Assembly (NCBI RefSeq): GCF_900110535.1
Contig: NZ_FOJA01000001.1
Coordinates: forward strand, 2,755,981-2,819,980
Reading direction: 5' to 3'
DNA from: Halobacterium jilantaiense
GTDB taxonomy: Archaea; Halobacteriota; Halobacteria; Halobacteriales; Halobacteriaceae
Length of the DNA stretch: 64,000 bases
In this document: positions 26,393-35,032 of the stretch, in pieces
How the letters are laid out: each line of letters starts with the position of its first letter
Numbering within the stretch: position 1 is the stretch's first letter
Position numbers and translations under genes: made by a program
The notes under the pieces: generated by a model
Databases searched by the model: none
The model's input: only the letters and a program-made list of their open reading frames with translations
Told to the model about the DNA's origin: nothing

Positions 26393-29300
26393 TTGCTTCT
26401 TCTCTGATAATATTATTAGCCTTTTCGGTTGGTAAATATCCTTCGGCCGTCTCAGTTACATCCACGATTCGTTCGTTGACCACAACATCGGAGCGAAGCG
26501 ATGGATCCGGTGGGAGATACCGTGCTTCGACGTGAGCCCTTGCAGTCATTCTGGTTTCGACGACGCTGGACTGCTGTTCTGGGGTGTCCGTGATTCGACT
26601 GACCGTTCCATCCTGTCTCCGAAGCGTCCACTCGCAGGTGGGTTCGGTTCTGGCCTGTTTGATGTTTGGATTCATCGTTAAAATTGACGCGGCACGCTCA
26701 GTCGTTACTGTCTCGTGATGTTGCCACTCATACTGTGCCGGTTGAGTTTTCTTCCTCATCGATGCGTGGTATACCTGCTCCCAGTACAGCTCGTTATCTT
26801 CGACGTGGTACTCGTACTGCTTCTCGTACTCCGCTCGCTCAACTATCCGGGTTCTGGTAGCCCCAGTCCAGTCGTGAGTCGGATTCCGAGGACGGGAACT
26901 CCAGTAGTCATGCTCCGCGGTCCGGGTTTCCTCTGTAGTTGTTTCGATGGAATACGTTCGGCATCCCAGTCTGGGGAGGCAGCTCTTGCGCTCTTTCTCT
27001 TCAGTCACTTCTACGGTATACTCCGTCTCATACTCGTACTCACGTAGCGTCTCAACTTCAGCAGGTTCGACCCTGATCTGCCGGGTGTCCCCAGTAAATT
27101 CACCAGAACCGCCACGATGGTTTCGCCAGACCGAATCAGTGACTGTTCGTTCGCGTCGCTCCTCACTCATACCGTCAGCCTGCCAGCCATCGTTCCTATC
27201 AACGAATAGTTGTCGCTGGAATCTGCTGTCGAAGCTCCTGATGTCGGTCTTCCACTTTGCAGGTTGCGTTTTCACTCGCTTTTTCAGGTAGTATTTGGTG
27301 CCGGACTGCCGAGCGGTGTAGAGGTTGAACCCCATCTGTTGCAGTGCATCTTTCCGCTCAGACCTTGTGGTTCTCTCTACTTCGTAGTGGGGCCGCTCCT
27401 CAACATACTGTACGTCAAACTCCCAGAGGTCAACCGATGATCCGATCTGGTTATCCATTTTTGGCTCTGGTAGTTCCACTTCGTGGAAGGATTCGTGTTG
27501 GCTCGTCGACTGGATTCTGACTGTCGGCTCGTCTCCACTCAAGAATTCGCTGGCGGGAAGCGAAACAAACCATTCGTGGAAGATATACGAATCCGCAAAT
27601 CCTTCGGGACGACTTTGGTCGAAACTACCGCCATTCTCATTTTCCCAGTACCGGTTATAACCGCCGATGCTTCCCACGTCAGACACCAATTCGAAATCAA
27701 TAATTTTTCCAAACTTTTCCTTTTCGTACACTGCTTGAGAAAGCTCATACCTACTCGTTCGGACCCGGTATGTTACGGTATCTTGCGGAAAAATCGTCTC
27801 AAGGTTCTGTGCCTCTGGAGTTTGCAGTCCGGGGGTGAACCAACCTAGAATATTATATGTCTTGTTAGACTGCTCCTGACTGTCAGTCACGTTTAAATAG
27901 ATTAGCTTTCGCGGATTTAGCTGTTTGATCGGCCCTGTCCACTTGTCGCTGCTATTGAGATCGTTCCATTGGAATGTTAACTTCGACCCGTCTGGATCAA
28001 ATGATTCCGAGGCGTCGAAGGTTGCTCCACGGCTACCGATCCGATTCTGATCGTCAACCAGTTCTAACTGAATAACTGGGTTCGAGAGTTCCGCATGTGT
28101 AGTTCCGCTAACCCCGTCTACTGGCTGTCGGTTGTTTCCCCGTACCCAGTACACTGCACCGTTTGCGTTGATTTGTCCTCCGTACACTCGTGAGTAATTT
28201 TGTCGAATAGTGAGACTGTCTGGAGAAGACGTGGATCGATCGGATGAGGGAACGATCGAGACCTGTTCCTTTCTGGGGTCTCGAAGCTCCGCGCTGACAG
28301 ACTCCGGGTCGACGCCGTTCAGATCGATATCGATCTCGAACTCTCCGGTGTAGTCTTCAGGGTCGAGCTTCGGGTGCTTCGAGGTGAGCGGTTCGTCGTT
28401 GACGAACCGGGCGTTCATGACTTTCGGCGGCCCGGGGACAGTGATAGTTCGAGACTTCGAATCCGTCTGTCCTCGGGAGTCGGTAGCCCTGACGGTGACG
28501 TTGTGAGTACCTGGTGGAACGTCAGTGAGTCGTTCGAGCGTTGTGAGTCGGTCACCGTCCATGGAGCGCCGTCGGATGCCGCCGAGGGTCGTCGTGTGTT
28601 GGAGGTCGCCGTCGACGAGCACCGCCAGTGACTGGAGGTTCCCGAGGTCGTCGGTGGCGTAGGCGTCGACAGTGACGATGCTTTCCTCGGTGAGTCGTTC
28701 GAGGTGGACGTCGGGGGCAGGGTCGGCGAGGATGCTCTGCGTGCCGTCCGGAAAGGTGGACACACCGCCGCGGTCCGGTGTTGCGTAGAGGTCGTGTCTA
28801 CCCGGGGAGAGTGTGAGCGTCGCGGTCCTCCCAACATCGACGTGGTGGTCGTCGAGGAACCAGTCGGCGGTGGTCTCGTTGGTGAGGCTGTAGGTGGCGT
28901 CGAGGGTGGTGTTGCCTGTGACAGTTCGTGGGCCCTGGACGTCCGGTGTGGGCGTGGTCACGGCGGAGTCGTCGTCCGAATCGGTCGGGCTGTCTGGTTC
29001 AGTGGGAGCGACTCGCGTTGGGGTCGTGACGTCGACAGCGTGGGTGGCGTCGCCGCGCTGGTCGTCTTCGTCGACGGCTGTCACGCTGACGTCGTGAGTG
29101 CCTGCATCGGGGAACTGCAGCCGTTGGTCTGCGGAGGCGGCACTCCCGTCGATGTCGGTGGTCGCGTAGCGTTCGCCGTCGGTGTACCAGACGAGTCGGT
29201 CGAGCGGGGCGGCACCGGCGTCGACCGTCGCGGTGTAGGTGTCCCGTTCGCCGGGGGAGAGCTGGGTCGGTCCAGCGAGCGACACCGACGGCGGTTCACC

Positions 29301-29651
29301 GGGGTCGACCCGAACATAGAGTGTGTCGGTCGCAGTCGCACCGTCGTCGTCGGTGACGGTGAGCGTGACGGTGTACTCGCCGACGCTGGCGGCCTGGAAC
29401 TGCGTCCGTTCGCAGTCGCCGCAGTCTGGTTCGGTCGTGGAGCCGTTCGGGGTCTCGACCCGCCAGTCGTAGTCGGTGATTCGCCCGTCGGGGTCGCGGG
29501 AGCCGCCGGCGTCGAGGTGGACGGTCGCGCCTCGTGTGACCGTCTGGTCGAGGCCGGCGTCCGGCAGCGGTGCCTCGTTCGCAGTGGCGATGCCGGCTGT
29601 CGTCGCCGAGGTGACGAGCAACAGCACAGCGAGCAACTCAGTAAATTTCAC
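26367..29651 (-). CDS. Large secreted PKD-domain protein with AT-rich C-terminal half
   Basis: This 1094-residue protein has a signal peptide (LLAVLLLVTSATTAGIATA), a PKD domain at about 30-113 (DAGLDQTV, GGSRDPDGRITDYDW, TVTDDDGATATD), a second Ig/PKD-like domain to about 210, a Thr/Pro/Ser-rich linker, and further beta-sandwich repeats to about 460. The remaining 630 residues are rich in Tyr, Trp, Arg and Glu, with two TQPA-centred repeats and many YE/TE strands, and match nothing I know. Base composition changes inside the gene near 28250. There is no C-terminal anchor; the overlapping downstream protein may hold it at the membrane. PKD proteins usually mediate surface adhesion or assembly. 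Confidence 0.8.
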   Translation of the reverse strand: MKFTELLAVLLLVTSATTAGIATANEAPLPDAGLDQTVTRGATVHLDAGGSRDPDGRITDYDWRVETPNGSTTEPDCGDCERTQFQAASVGEYTVTLTVTDDDGATATDTLYVRVDPGEPPSVSLAGPTQLSPGERDTYTATVDAGAAPLDRLVWYTDGERYATTDIDGSAASADQRLQFPDAGTHDVSVTAVDEDDQRGDATHAVDVTTPTRVAPTEPDSPTDSDDDSAVTTPTPDVQGPRTVTGNTTLDATYSLTNETTADWFLDDHHVDVGRTATLTLSPGRHDLYATPDRGGVSTFPDGTQSILADPAPDVHLERLTEESIVTVDAYATDDLGNLQSLAVLVDGDLQHTTTLGGIRRRSMDGDRLTTLERLTDVPPGTHNVTVRATDSRGQTDSKSRTITVPGPPKVMNARFVNDEPLTSKHPKLDPEDYTGEFEIDIDLNGVDPESVSAELRDPRKEQVSIVPSSDRSTSSPDSLTIRQNYSRVYGGQINANGAVYWVRGNNRQPVDGVSGTTHAELSNPVIQLELVDDQNRIGSRGATFDASESFDPDGSKLTFQWNDLNSSDKWTGPIKQLNPRKLIYLNVTDSQEQSNKTYNILGWFTPGLQTPEAQNLETIFPQDTVTYRVRTSRYELSQAVYEKEKFGKIIDFELVSDVGSIGGYNRYWENENGGSFDQSRPEGFADSYIFHEWFVSLPASEFLSGDEPTVRIQSTSQHESFHEVELPEPKMDNQIGSSVDLWEFDVQYVEERPHYEVERTTRSERKDALQQMGFNLYTARQSGTKYYLKKRVKTQPAKWKTDIRSFDSRFQRQLFVDRNDGWQADGMSEERRERTVTDSVWRNHRGGSGEFTGDTRQIRVEPAEVETLREYEYETEYTVEVTEEKERKSCLPRLGCRTYSIETTTEETRTAEHDYWSSRPRNPTHDWTGATRTRIVERAEYEKQYEYHVEDNELYWEQVYHASMRKKTQPAQYEWQHHETVTTERAASILTMNPNIKQARTEPTCEWTLRRQDGTVSRITDTPEQQSSVVETRMTARAHVEARYLPPDPSLRSDVVVNERIVDVTETAEGYLPTEKANNIIREEANETHAESF

Positions 29652-29811
29652 GACAACAAAAACTGAACATTCGGTACGGTATTTAAAATTCAGTAAATCC
29701 GTGTTGAATGTATCTGCGTGGTTCCGCCGTGGGTTCGCTCCCGATGCTTCGCCCGAGACGGGGAATCAGGCGGCGCAGCCGCTGTCCTTCATCATCGTTC
29801 AATGCTAATGG
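29652..29811. other. Promoter region between the PKD gene and korA
   Basis: The 160 bases contain an AT-rich TATA-like stretch (ATTTAAAATT, 29681-29690) suited to leftward transcription of the PKD gene, bracketed by an inverted repeat ACTGAA (29662-29667) and TTCAGT (29689-29694). Nothing convincing is seen for korA beyond a weak AT-rich patch. No ORF is supported here. Confidence 0.4.
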
Positions 29812-29880
29812 ATGGCAAACGATTTAGTGCCGACCCCGCCTAGCCTCAGACAACGGTCCACGGCTGGGCCAGACCACATT

Positions 29881-31767
29881 ATGACTGACGACGAACTCAT
29901 CTGGCGAATCGCGGGCGGTTCCGGAGACGGAATCGACTCGACGAGCCAGAACTTCGCAAAGGCGTTGATGCGCTCGGGCCTCGACGTCTTCACGCACCGC
30001 CACTACCCGTCGCGAATCCGCGGTGGCCACACGTACGTGGAAATCCGGGCGAAAGACGGCGACGTCACGTCCCGGGGCGACGGCTACAACTTCCTGCTCG
30101 CGCTCGGCGACTCGTTCGCGCGGAATCCGACGGACGAGGCCGTCTACGGCGACGAAGAGGTCAAGCCGCTGACCGAGAACCTCGACGACCTCCGTGAGGG
30201 CGGCATCATCGTCTACGACGAGGGGCTGCTCGACGAGGACGACGTCGGCGACCTCGAGGAGCAGGCCGAGGAGAACGACTGGCACGTCTACCCGCTGGAC
30301 CTCCGTGCGCTCGCGAAAGAGCACGGTCGCGAGGTCATGCGGAACACGGCCGGTGTGGGTGCCACCGCGGCGCTGGTCGACATGGACCTCGACCACATCG
30401 AGGACCTGATGTCGGACGCGATGAGCGGCGACATCCTGGAGGCGAACCTGGACGTGCTCCACGACGCCTACGAGCAGGTGTCGGAGATGGAGCACGGCCA
30501 CGACCTCACGGTGCCGACCGGCAGCCACGACGAGGAGCAGGTTCTCGTCTCCGGCAGCCACGCCATCGCGTACGGCGCTATCGACGCCGGGTGTCGGTTC
30601 ATCTCCGGCTACCCGATGACGCCGTGGACGGACGCGTACACCATCATGACCCAGCTCCTGCCGGACATGGGCGGCGTCTCCGAGCAGGTCGAAGACGAGA
30701 TCGCGGCGGCGGCGATGGCGGTCGGTGCGAGCCACGCCGGCGTGAAGGCGATGTCCGGGTCCTCCGGTGGCGGGTTCGCTCTGATGAGCGAGCCGCTCGG
30801 GCTCGCGGAGATGACCGAGACGCCGCTGGTGCTGCTGGAAGCCCAGCGCGCCGGTCCCTCCACGGGGATGCCGACGAAGCCCGAACAGGCCGACCTGGAG
30901 CACGTCCTGTACACGAGTCAGGGCGACAGCCACCGGGTCGCGTTCGGGCCGAAAGACCCCAAGGAGTGCTACGAGCAGACCCGGACCGCGTTCGAGATCG
31001 CGTACGACTACCAGATTCCGGTCATCGTGCTGTACGACCAGAAGCTGTCCGGCGAGTACCGGAACGTCGACGCGTCGTTCTTCGACCGCGAGCCGGCTCC
31101 GGACCTCGGGAAGACGCTGACCGAGGACCAGATTCCGGACGCGCCCCACGACGCGACGGGGAAGTACCACCGCTACCAGTACGACGTCGACGACGGCGTC
31201 AGCCCGCGCACGATTCCGGGCCAGAAGGGCGGTCACTACCTCGCGTCCGGAAACGAGCACTGGCCGAACGGCCACATCAGCGAGGACCGCGACAACCGCG
31301 TGGCGCAGGTCGAGCGCCGCCTCCAGAAGCTGGCGGCGATTCGCGACGACCTCGACGAGCGCGACCAGCAGACCCACTACGGCGACGAGGACGCGGACAT
31401 CGGCCTCATCGCATGGGGCAGCCAGGAGGGGACCGTCGAGGAGGCGGTCCACCGGCTGAACGACGACGGGAACAGCGTGCAGGCGCTGGGCGTCAGCGAC
31501 ATGATGCCGTTCCCGGTCGACGAGGTCCGCGAGTTCGTCGAGAGCGTCGATCAGGCCATCGTCGTGGAGATGTCCTCGACGAAGCAGTTCCGCGGCCTCA
31601 TGCAGAAGGAGGTCGGGGACATCGGCGGCAAGCTCTCGAGTCTGCTGAAGTACAACGGCGACCCCTTCGAGCCCCACGAGATCGTGGAGGCCGTGGAGAT
31701 CGCACAGGACGGCGGCGGCGCGGAGCCGACCGCGCAGACCACTCTCGAACCCGCGGCAGGTGACTGA
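29881..31767 (+). CDS. korA: 2-oxoacid:ferredoxin oxidoreductase alpha subunit (gamma-alpha fusion)
   Basis: This 628-residue subunit combines an N-terminal gamma domain (IWRIAGGSGDGIDSTSQNFAK, HYPSRIRGG) and the pyrimidine-binding alpha domain (SGSHAIAYGAIDAGCRF, SGYPMTPWTD). With KorB it decarboxylates 2-oxoglutarate or pyruvate to acyl-CoA, reducing ferredoxin; haloarchaea use these enzymes in place of NAD-linked dehydrogenase complexes. ATG 29881 (MTDDELIWRIAGG) matches the family start; an in-frame ATG at 29812 would add 23 residues and cannot be excluded. It is followed two bases later by korB. Substrate choice cannot be settled from sequence. Confidence 0.92.
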   Translation: MTDDELIWRIAGGSGDGIDSTSQNFAKALMRSGLDVFTHRHYPSRIRGGHTYVEIRAKDGDVTSRGDGYNFLLALGDSFARNPTDEAVYGDEEVKPLTENLDDLREGGIIVYDEGLLDEDDVGDLEEQAEENDWHVYPLDLRALAKEHGREVMRNTAGVGATAALVDMDLDHIEDLMSDAMSGDILEANLDVLHDAYEQVSEMEHGHDLTVPTGSHDEEQVLVSGSHAIAYGAIDAGCRFISGYPMTPWTDAYTIMTQLLPDMGGVSEQVEDEIAAAAMAVGASHAGVKAMSGSSGGGFALMSEPLGLAEMTETPLVLLEAQRAGPSTGMPTKPEQADLEHVLYTSQGDSHRVAFGPKDPKECYEQTRTAFEIAYDYQIPVIVLYDQKLSGEYRNVDASFFDREPAPDLGKTLTEDQIPDAPHDATGKYHRYQYDVDDGVSPRTIPGQKGGHYLASGNEHWPNGHISEDRDNRVAQVERRLQKLAAIRDDLDERDQQTHYGDEDADIGLIAWGSQEGTVEEAVHRLNDDGNSVQALGVSDMMPFPVDEVREFVESVDQAIVVEMSSTKQFRGLMQKEVGDIGGKLSSLLKYNGDPFEPHEIVEAVEIAQDGGGAEPTAQTTLEPAAGD

Positions 31768-31769
31768 CA

Positions 31770-32708
31770 ATGAGCAAGGCATTCAGCGCAATCGGTGAGG
31801 ACCGCGAGGTCGACCGGGACGAGTTCACGCCCGGTGTCGAACCACAGCCCACGTGGTGTCCGGGCTGTGGCGACTTCGGCGTCCTGAAAGCCCTGAAGGG
31901 GGCGATGGCAGAGCTCGGCAAGGACCCCGAGGAGATTCTCCTCGCGACCGGTATCGGCTGTTCCGGGAAGCTCAACAGCTACTTCGACAGCTACGGCTTC
32001 CACACGATTCACGGTCGCTCCCTGCCCGTGGCGCGCGCCGCGAAGCTGGCGAACCACGACCTCGAGGTCGTGGCGGCCGGCGGCGACGGCGACGGCTACG
32101 GCATCGGCGGGAACCACTTCATGCACACCGCCCGGGAGAACCACGACATGACCTACATCGTGTTCAACAACGAGGTCTTCGGCCTGACGAAGGGCCAGAC
32201 GTCGCCGACGAGCCCGAAGGGTCACAAGTCCAAGACGCAGCCCCACGGCTCCGCGAAGGACCCGATTCGGCCGCTGTCGCTGAGCCTGACCTCGGGCGCG
32301 TCGTACGTCGCGCGGACGGCGGCGGTGAACCCGAACCAGGCCCAGGAGATCCTCGTGGAGGCCATCGAGCACGACGGCTTCGCGCACGTGGACTTCCTGA
32401 CGCAGTGTCCGACCTGGAACAAGGACGCGAAGCAGTACGTCCCGTACGTCGACGTCCAGGAGTCCGAAGACTACGACTTCGACGTGACGGACCGCCGGGA
32501 GGCTCAGGAGATGATGACGGAGACGGAGGAGTCCCTCTACGAGGGCACCGTCCTGACGGGCCGCTACTACAAGGACGAGGACCGGCCGTCCTACCAGACG
32601 GAGAAGCAGTCCCGCGGTGACATGCCCGACCAGCCGGTGGCGGAGCAGTACTTCGACGAGGACAAGGAGTGGGAGCGCTCCTTCGACTTCGTCGACCGCC
32701 ACAAGTAG
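31770..32708 (+). CDS. korB: 2-oxoacid:ferredoxin oxidoreductase beta subunit
   Basis: This 312-residue subunit binds thiamine diphosphate and probably the iron-sulfur cluster. WCPGCGDFG (Cys30/Cys33) and the TPP-Mg motif GDGDGYGIGGNH (about 105-116) with NNEVFGLTKGQ are intact. The short length without a ferredoxin-like extension is typical of haloarchaea. It forms an operon with korA. A 114-base gap precedes the Lrp-type regulator. Confidence 0.94.
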   Translation: MSKAFSAIGEDREVDRDEFTPGVEPQPTWCPGCGDFGVLKALKGAMAELGKDPEEILLATGIGCSGKLNSYFDSYGFHTIHGRSLPVARAAKLANHDLEVVAAGGDGDGYGIGGNHFMHTARENHDMTYIVFNNEVFGLTKGQTSPTSPKGHKSKTQPHGSAKDPIRPLSLSLTSGASYVARTAAVNPNQAQEILVEAIEHDGFAHVDFLTQCPTWNKDAKQYVPYVDVQESEDYDFDVTDRREAQEMMTETEESLYEGTVLTGRYYKDEDRPSYQTEKQSRGDMPDQPVAEQYFDEDKEWERSFDFVDRHK

Positions 32709-32791
32709 CGAGCGGGCGGCCGTCGGGCCGTTCTCGCTGCCGCTGTCCGGGGGTGTTCGAATCACCCGCGAGACGCTTGCCGATTCGGAAG

Positions 32792-32799
32792 ATATTTTT
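32792..32799 (+). promoter_or_regulatory. TATA element of the Lrp-type gene
   Basis: The AT-rich stretch ATATTTTT lies 24-31 bases before the GTG start at 32823. It supports both the GTG start and a leaderless transcript separate from korAB. Confidence 0.5.
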
Positions 32800-32822
32800 T
32801 CGCAGCAACCAAATCAGGTAGC

Positions 32823-33251
32823 GTGAGCACTGAATCGACGGAAGAGCGAATCCTCGCCGCGCTCGAGGAGGACGCCCAGGCGTCCTACGCCGACATCGCG
32901 GCACGCGCGGACGTCTCCAAGCCCACCGTCCGCAAGTACATCGACCGCCTGGAGGACGAGGGCGTCATCGTCGGGTACTCCGCGGACGTAGACCCGAAGA
33001 AGCTCTCCGGGCAGAGCATCGCGATGGTGGGCATCGACGTCGCGTCCGAGCAGTACGTGGAGGCGACGCGCGCGCTCCAGGAGCTGGAGTCCGTCCGGGC
33101 GCTGTACTCCTCGAGTGGCGACCACATGTTGATGGCGGAGGTGCGGGCCGCCGACGGGGACGCGCTCGGTGACGTCATCAGCGACGAGGTCCTCGACATC
33201 GACGGCGTGACCGCCGCCCACCCCTCCTTCCTGCAGGAGCGACTCAAGTAA
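32823..33251 (+). CDS. Lrp/AsnC-family transcriptional regulator
   Basis: This 142-residue protein has an N-terminal winged helix-turn-helix (EERILAALEEDAQASYADIAARADVSKPTVRKYI, about 7-42) and a C-terminal RAM/ligand-binding domain with VRALYSSSGDHMLMAEV. Haloarchaeal Lrp proteins sense amino acids or act as global regulators. Start is GTG at 32823, supported by the TATA element at 32792. It sits between korAB and an aminotransferase, so control of 2-oxoacid/amino-acid metabolism is plausible but not shown. Confidence 0.9.
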   Translation: MSTESTEERILAALEEDAQASYADIAARADVSKPTVRKYIDRLEDEGVIVGYSADVDPKKLSGQSIAMVGIDVASEQYVEATRALQELESVRALYSSSGDHMLMAEVRAADGDALGDVISDEVLDIDGVTAAHPSFLQERLK

Positions 33252-33257
33252 CCGTTC

Positions 33258-34400
33258 TCAGACCGTCGTCTCGGCGAGCAGCGCGTCGATGCGTTCGACA
33301 GCCTCGCGGACATCCTCGGTGCTCGTGGCGAACGACGCGCGCAGACAGTCGCTGGCACCCTCGCCGAAGTCGGGGCCGGGCGTCATGGCGACGCCGGCGT
33401 CTTCGAGGAACACGTCGGCGACGTCGAAGGGGTCGCCGAGGTCCGAGACGTCGAGCAGCACGTAGTAGGCACCTTCGGGCGTGTAGCCGAGGTCGAACCC
33501 CCAGCGTTCGGCCGCGTCGAGCAGGATGTCGCGGCGCTCCCGGTAGTCCTCGCGGACTTCGGGGAGCCAGTCGGTGCCCTCGCGGATGGCGGCTTCGGCT
33601 CCGGCCTGCACGAACGACGGCGCGCAGATGAGCGCGTTCTGGGCGATGCGGTTGACGGCGTCGACGTACTCCGGCGGGCAGACGACCCAGCCGAGCCGCC
33701 AGCCGGTCATGCCGTAGCGCTTGGAGACGCCGTCGAGGACGAACGCGTCGTCGGTGTACTCCAGGACCGAGTGTTCCTCGGCGTCGAACGCGAGGCCGTG
33801 GTAGACCTCGTCGGAGACGACAGCGGTGTCGGTGCGCTCGGCGAGGTCGACGAGTCCCGAGAGTGTGTCGCCGTCCATGACCGCACCTGTGGGGTTCCCG
33901 GGGGAGTTCAGCAGCATCGCGGCGGTGTCGTCGTCGACCACCTGCTCGTAGTCGGCGACGTTCGGCTCGAAGCCGTCCGCGGGGTCCAGACCGACTGTAC
34001 GGACGGTTCCGTCGGCGAGCCGGACGAAGTTCGGGTAGCAGGCGTAGTGGGGGTCCGTGAGCACGACGTCCTCGCCGGGGTCCACGGCGGCGAGCATCGA
34101 GACGAGGAGCGCGGGCGAGGAGCCCGGTGTCACCACGATGCGTTCCGGGGGAACGTCGACGCCGTACTCGTCGGCGTAGTGACGACTGATTGCGTCCCGC
34201 AGGGAGGCGGTGCCCCGCGAGGAGGTGTAGTCGTCGTCGCCTGCGCGGAGCGCGTCGACCGCCGCTTCGGTGGCCGCTGCGGGCGGTCGGAAGTCGGGTT
34301 CGCCCACCTCCATGTGGACGACATCGTCGATTTCGCCGGCTCGTTCGAGCACGTCCATGGCGGCGAACGGCGTGGTCGCGGTCGCGCGCTCCGAGGGCAT
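33258..34400 (-). CDS. PLP-dependent aminotransferase (class I/II)
   Basis: This 380-residue enzyme of fold type I has the substrate start EVGEPDFRPP, the SPGNPTGAV motif, the VSDEVYHGL aspartate pair, and the PLP lysine in LDGVSKRYGMTGWRLGW (near residue 225). It resembles archaeal aspartate/aromatic or branched-chain aminotransferases; the donor and acceptor are uncertain. ATG 34400 gives MPSERATATTPF; another in-frame ATG nine codons upstream is possible. It converges on the Lrp gene, six bases apart. Confidence 0.88.
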   Translation of the reverse strand: MPSERATATTPFAAMDVLERAGEIDDVVHMEVGEPDFRPPAAATEAAVDALRAGDDDYTSSRGTASLRDAISRHYADEYGVDVPPERIVVTPGSSPALLVSMLAAVDPGEDVVLTDPHYACYPNFVRLADGTVRTVGLDPADGFEPNVADYEQVVDDDTAAMLLNSPGNPTGAVMDGDTLSGLVDLAERTDTAVVSDEVYHGLAFDAEEHSVLEYTDDAFVLDGVSKRYGMTGWRLGWVVCPPEYVDAVNRIAQNALICAPSFVQAGAEAAIREGTDWLPEVREDYRERRDILLDAAERWGFDLGYTPEGAYYVLLDVSDLGDPFDVADVFLEDAGVAMTPGPDFGEGASDCLRASFATSTEDVREAVERIDALLAETTV

Positions 34401-34518
34401 GCTCCTGCGGAGGTGGCTCGAAGGCATAACGGTTCCCCCACACTGTGACTCGTTGACGTGGTCGCCCGGCGAGTGCCGTGGCCCGGGGAGTTTTGCGGGC
34501 TGGCTCCCAAACAGGGGT

Positions 34519-35001
34519 ATGCAGACTTTCGAGCGCGACCTGCGTGTGGATGCACCTCTCGACGAGGTGTGGGCGTTCCACTCGACGGTCGACGGCCTGC
34601 TGGCGCTGACGCCGGACCTGGCGAACCTCCGCATCGACGACGTGGAGTGGCCCGCGGACCGCGGCGAGCGCGACGACGAGGTGCTCGTCGAGGGCACGCG
34701 CATCCACATGTCTGTCAGACCGCTCGGCGTCGGTCCGCGGCAGACGTGGAAATCGGTCATCACCGAGCGCGTCGAGGAGGACGACCACGCCTACTTCGTC
34801 GACCGAATGGAGGACGGCCCGTTCCCGGCATGGGAGCACACGCACTCGTTCTTCGCGGACGGCGACCAGACGGTACTCCGTGACCACGTCGAGTACCGCG
34901 CGCCGCTCGGCGGCCTCGGCGCGCTCGGGTCGACGGCGGTCATGCGGCCGATGTTCTACTTCCGCCACCGGGAGACGCGAGCCTCCCTCGGCGACGCGTA
35001 G
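34519..35001 (+). CDS. SRPBCC-fold (START/Bet v1-like) protein
   Basis: This 160-residue protein begins MQTFERDLRVDAPLDEVWAF, the usual opening of SRPBCC/polyketide-cyclase-like proteins. It ends with RPMFYFRHRETRASL, a segment seen in the CDP-paratose epimerase-associated and cell-division-inhibitor-related SRPBCC group. The fold binds hydrophobic ligands; no ligand is known here. A TTTTGC patch at 34491-34496 lies upstream of the start. It is divergent from the aminotransferase. Confidence 0.78.
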   Translation: MQTFERDLRVDAPLDEVWAFHSTVDGLLALTPDLANLRIDDVEWPADRGERDDEVLVEGTRIHMSVRPLGVGPRQTWKSVITERVEEDDHAYFVDRMEDGPFPAWEHTHSFFADGDQTVLRDHVEYRAPLGGLGALGSTAVMRPMFYFRHRETRASLGDA

Positions 35002-35032
35002 TTTTATCGGCCCCCGTGTCGATTGAGTCCAC

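Noticed and set aside
25421..29651. Reading the AT-rich segment as a provirus or integrated plasmid
   Set aside because: There is no integrase, replication gene, capsid gene, tRNA-bordered repeat or transposase. Only two surface-protein genes are present.
29824..31782. A 652-residue antisense open frame across korA
   Set aside because: It is the mirror of the highly biased korA codons, has no recognisable domain, and korA motifs are complete.
32751..32767. GGGTG-TTCGAAT-CACCC looks exactly like a tRNA T arm downstream of korB
   Set aside because: No matching acceptor, D arm or anticodon arm is found upstream. It may be a chance hairpin, a korB terminator or a tRNA 3' remnant, but no attachment site or integrase supports the last.
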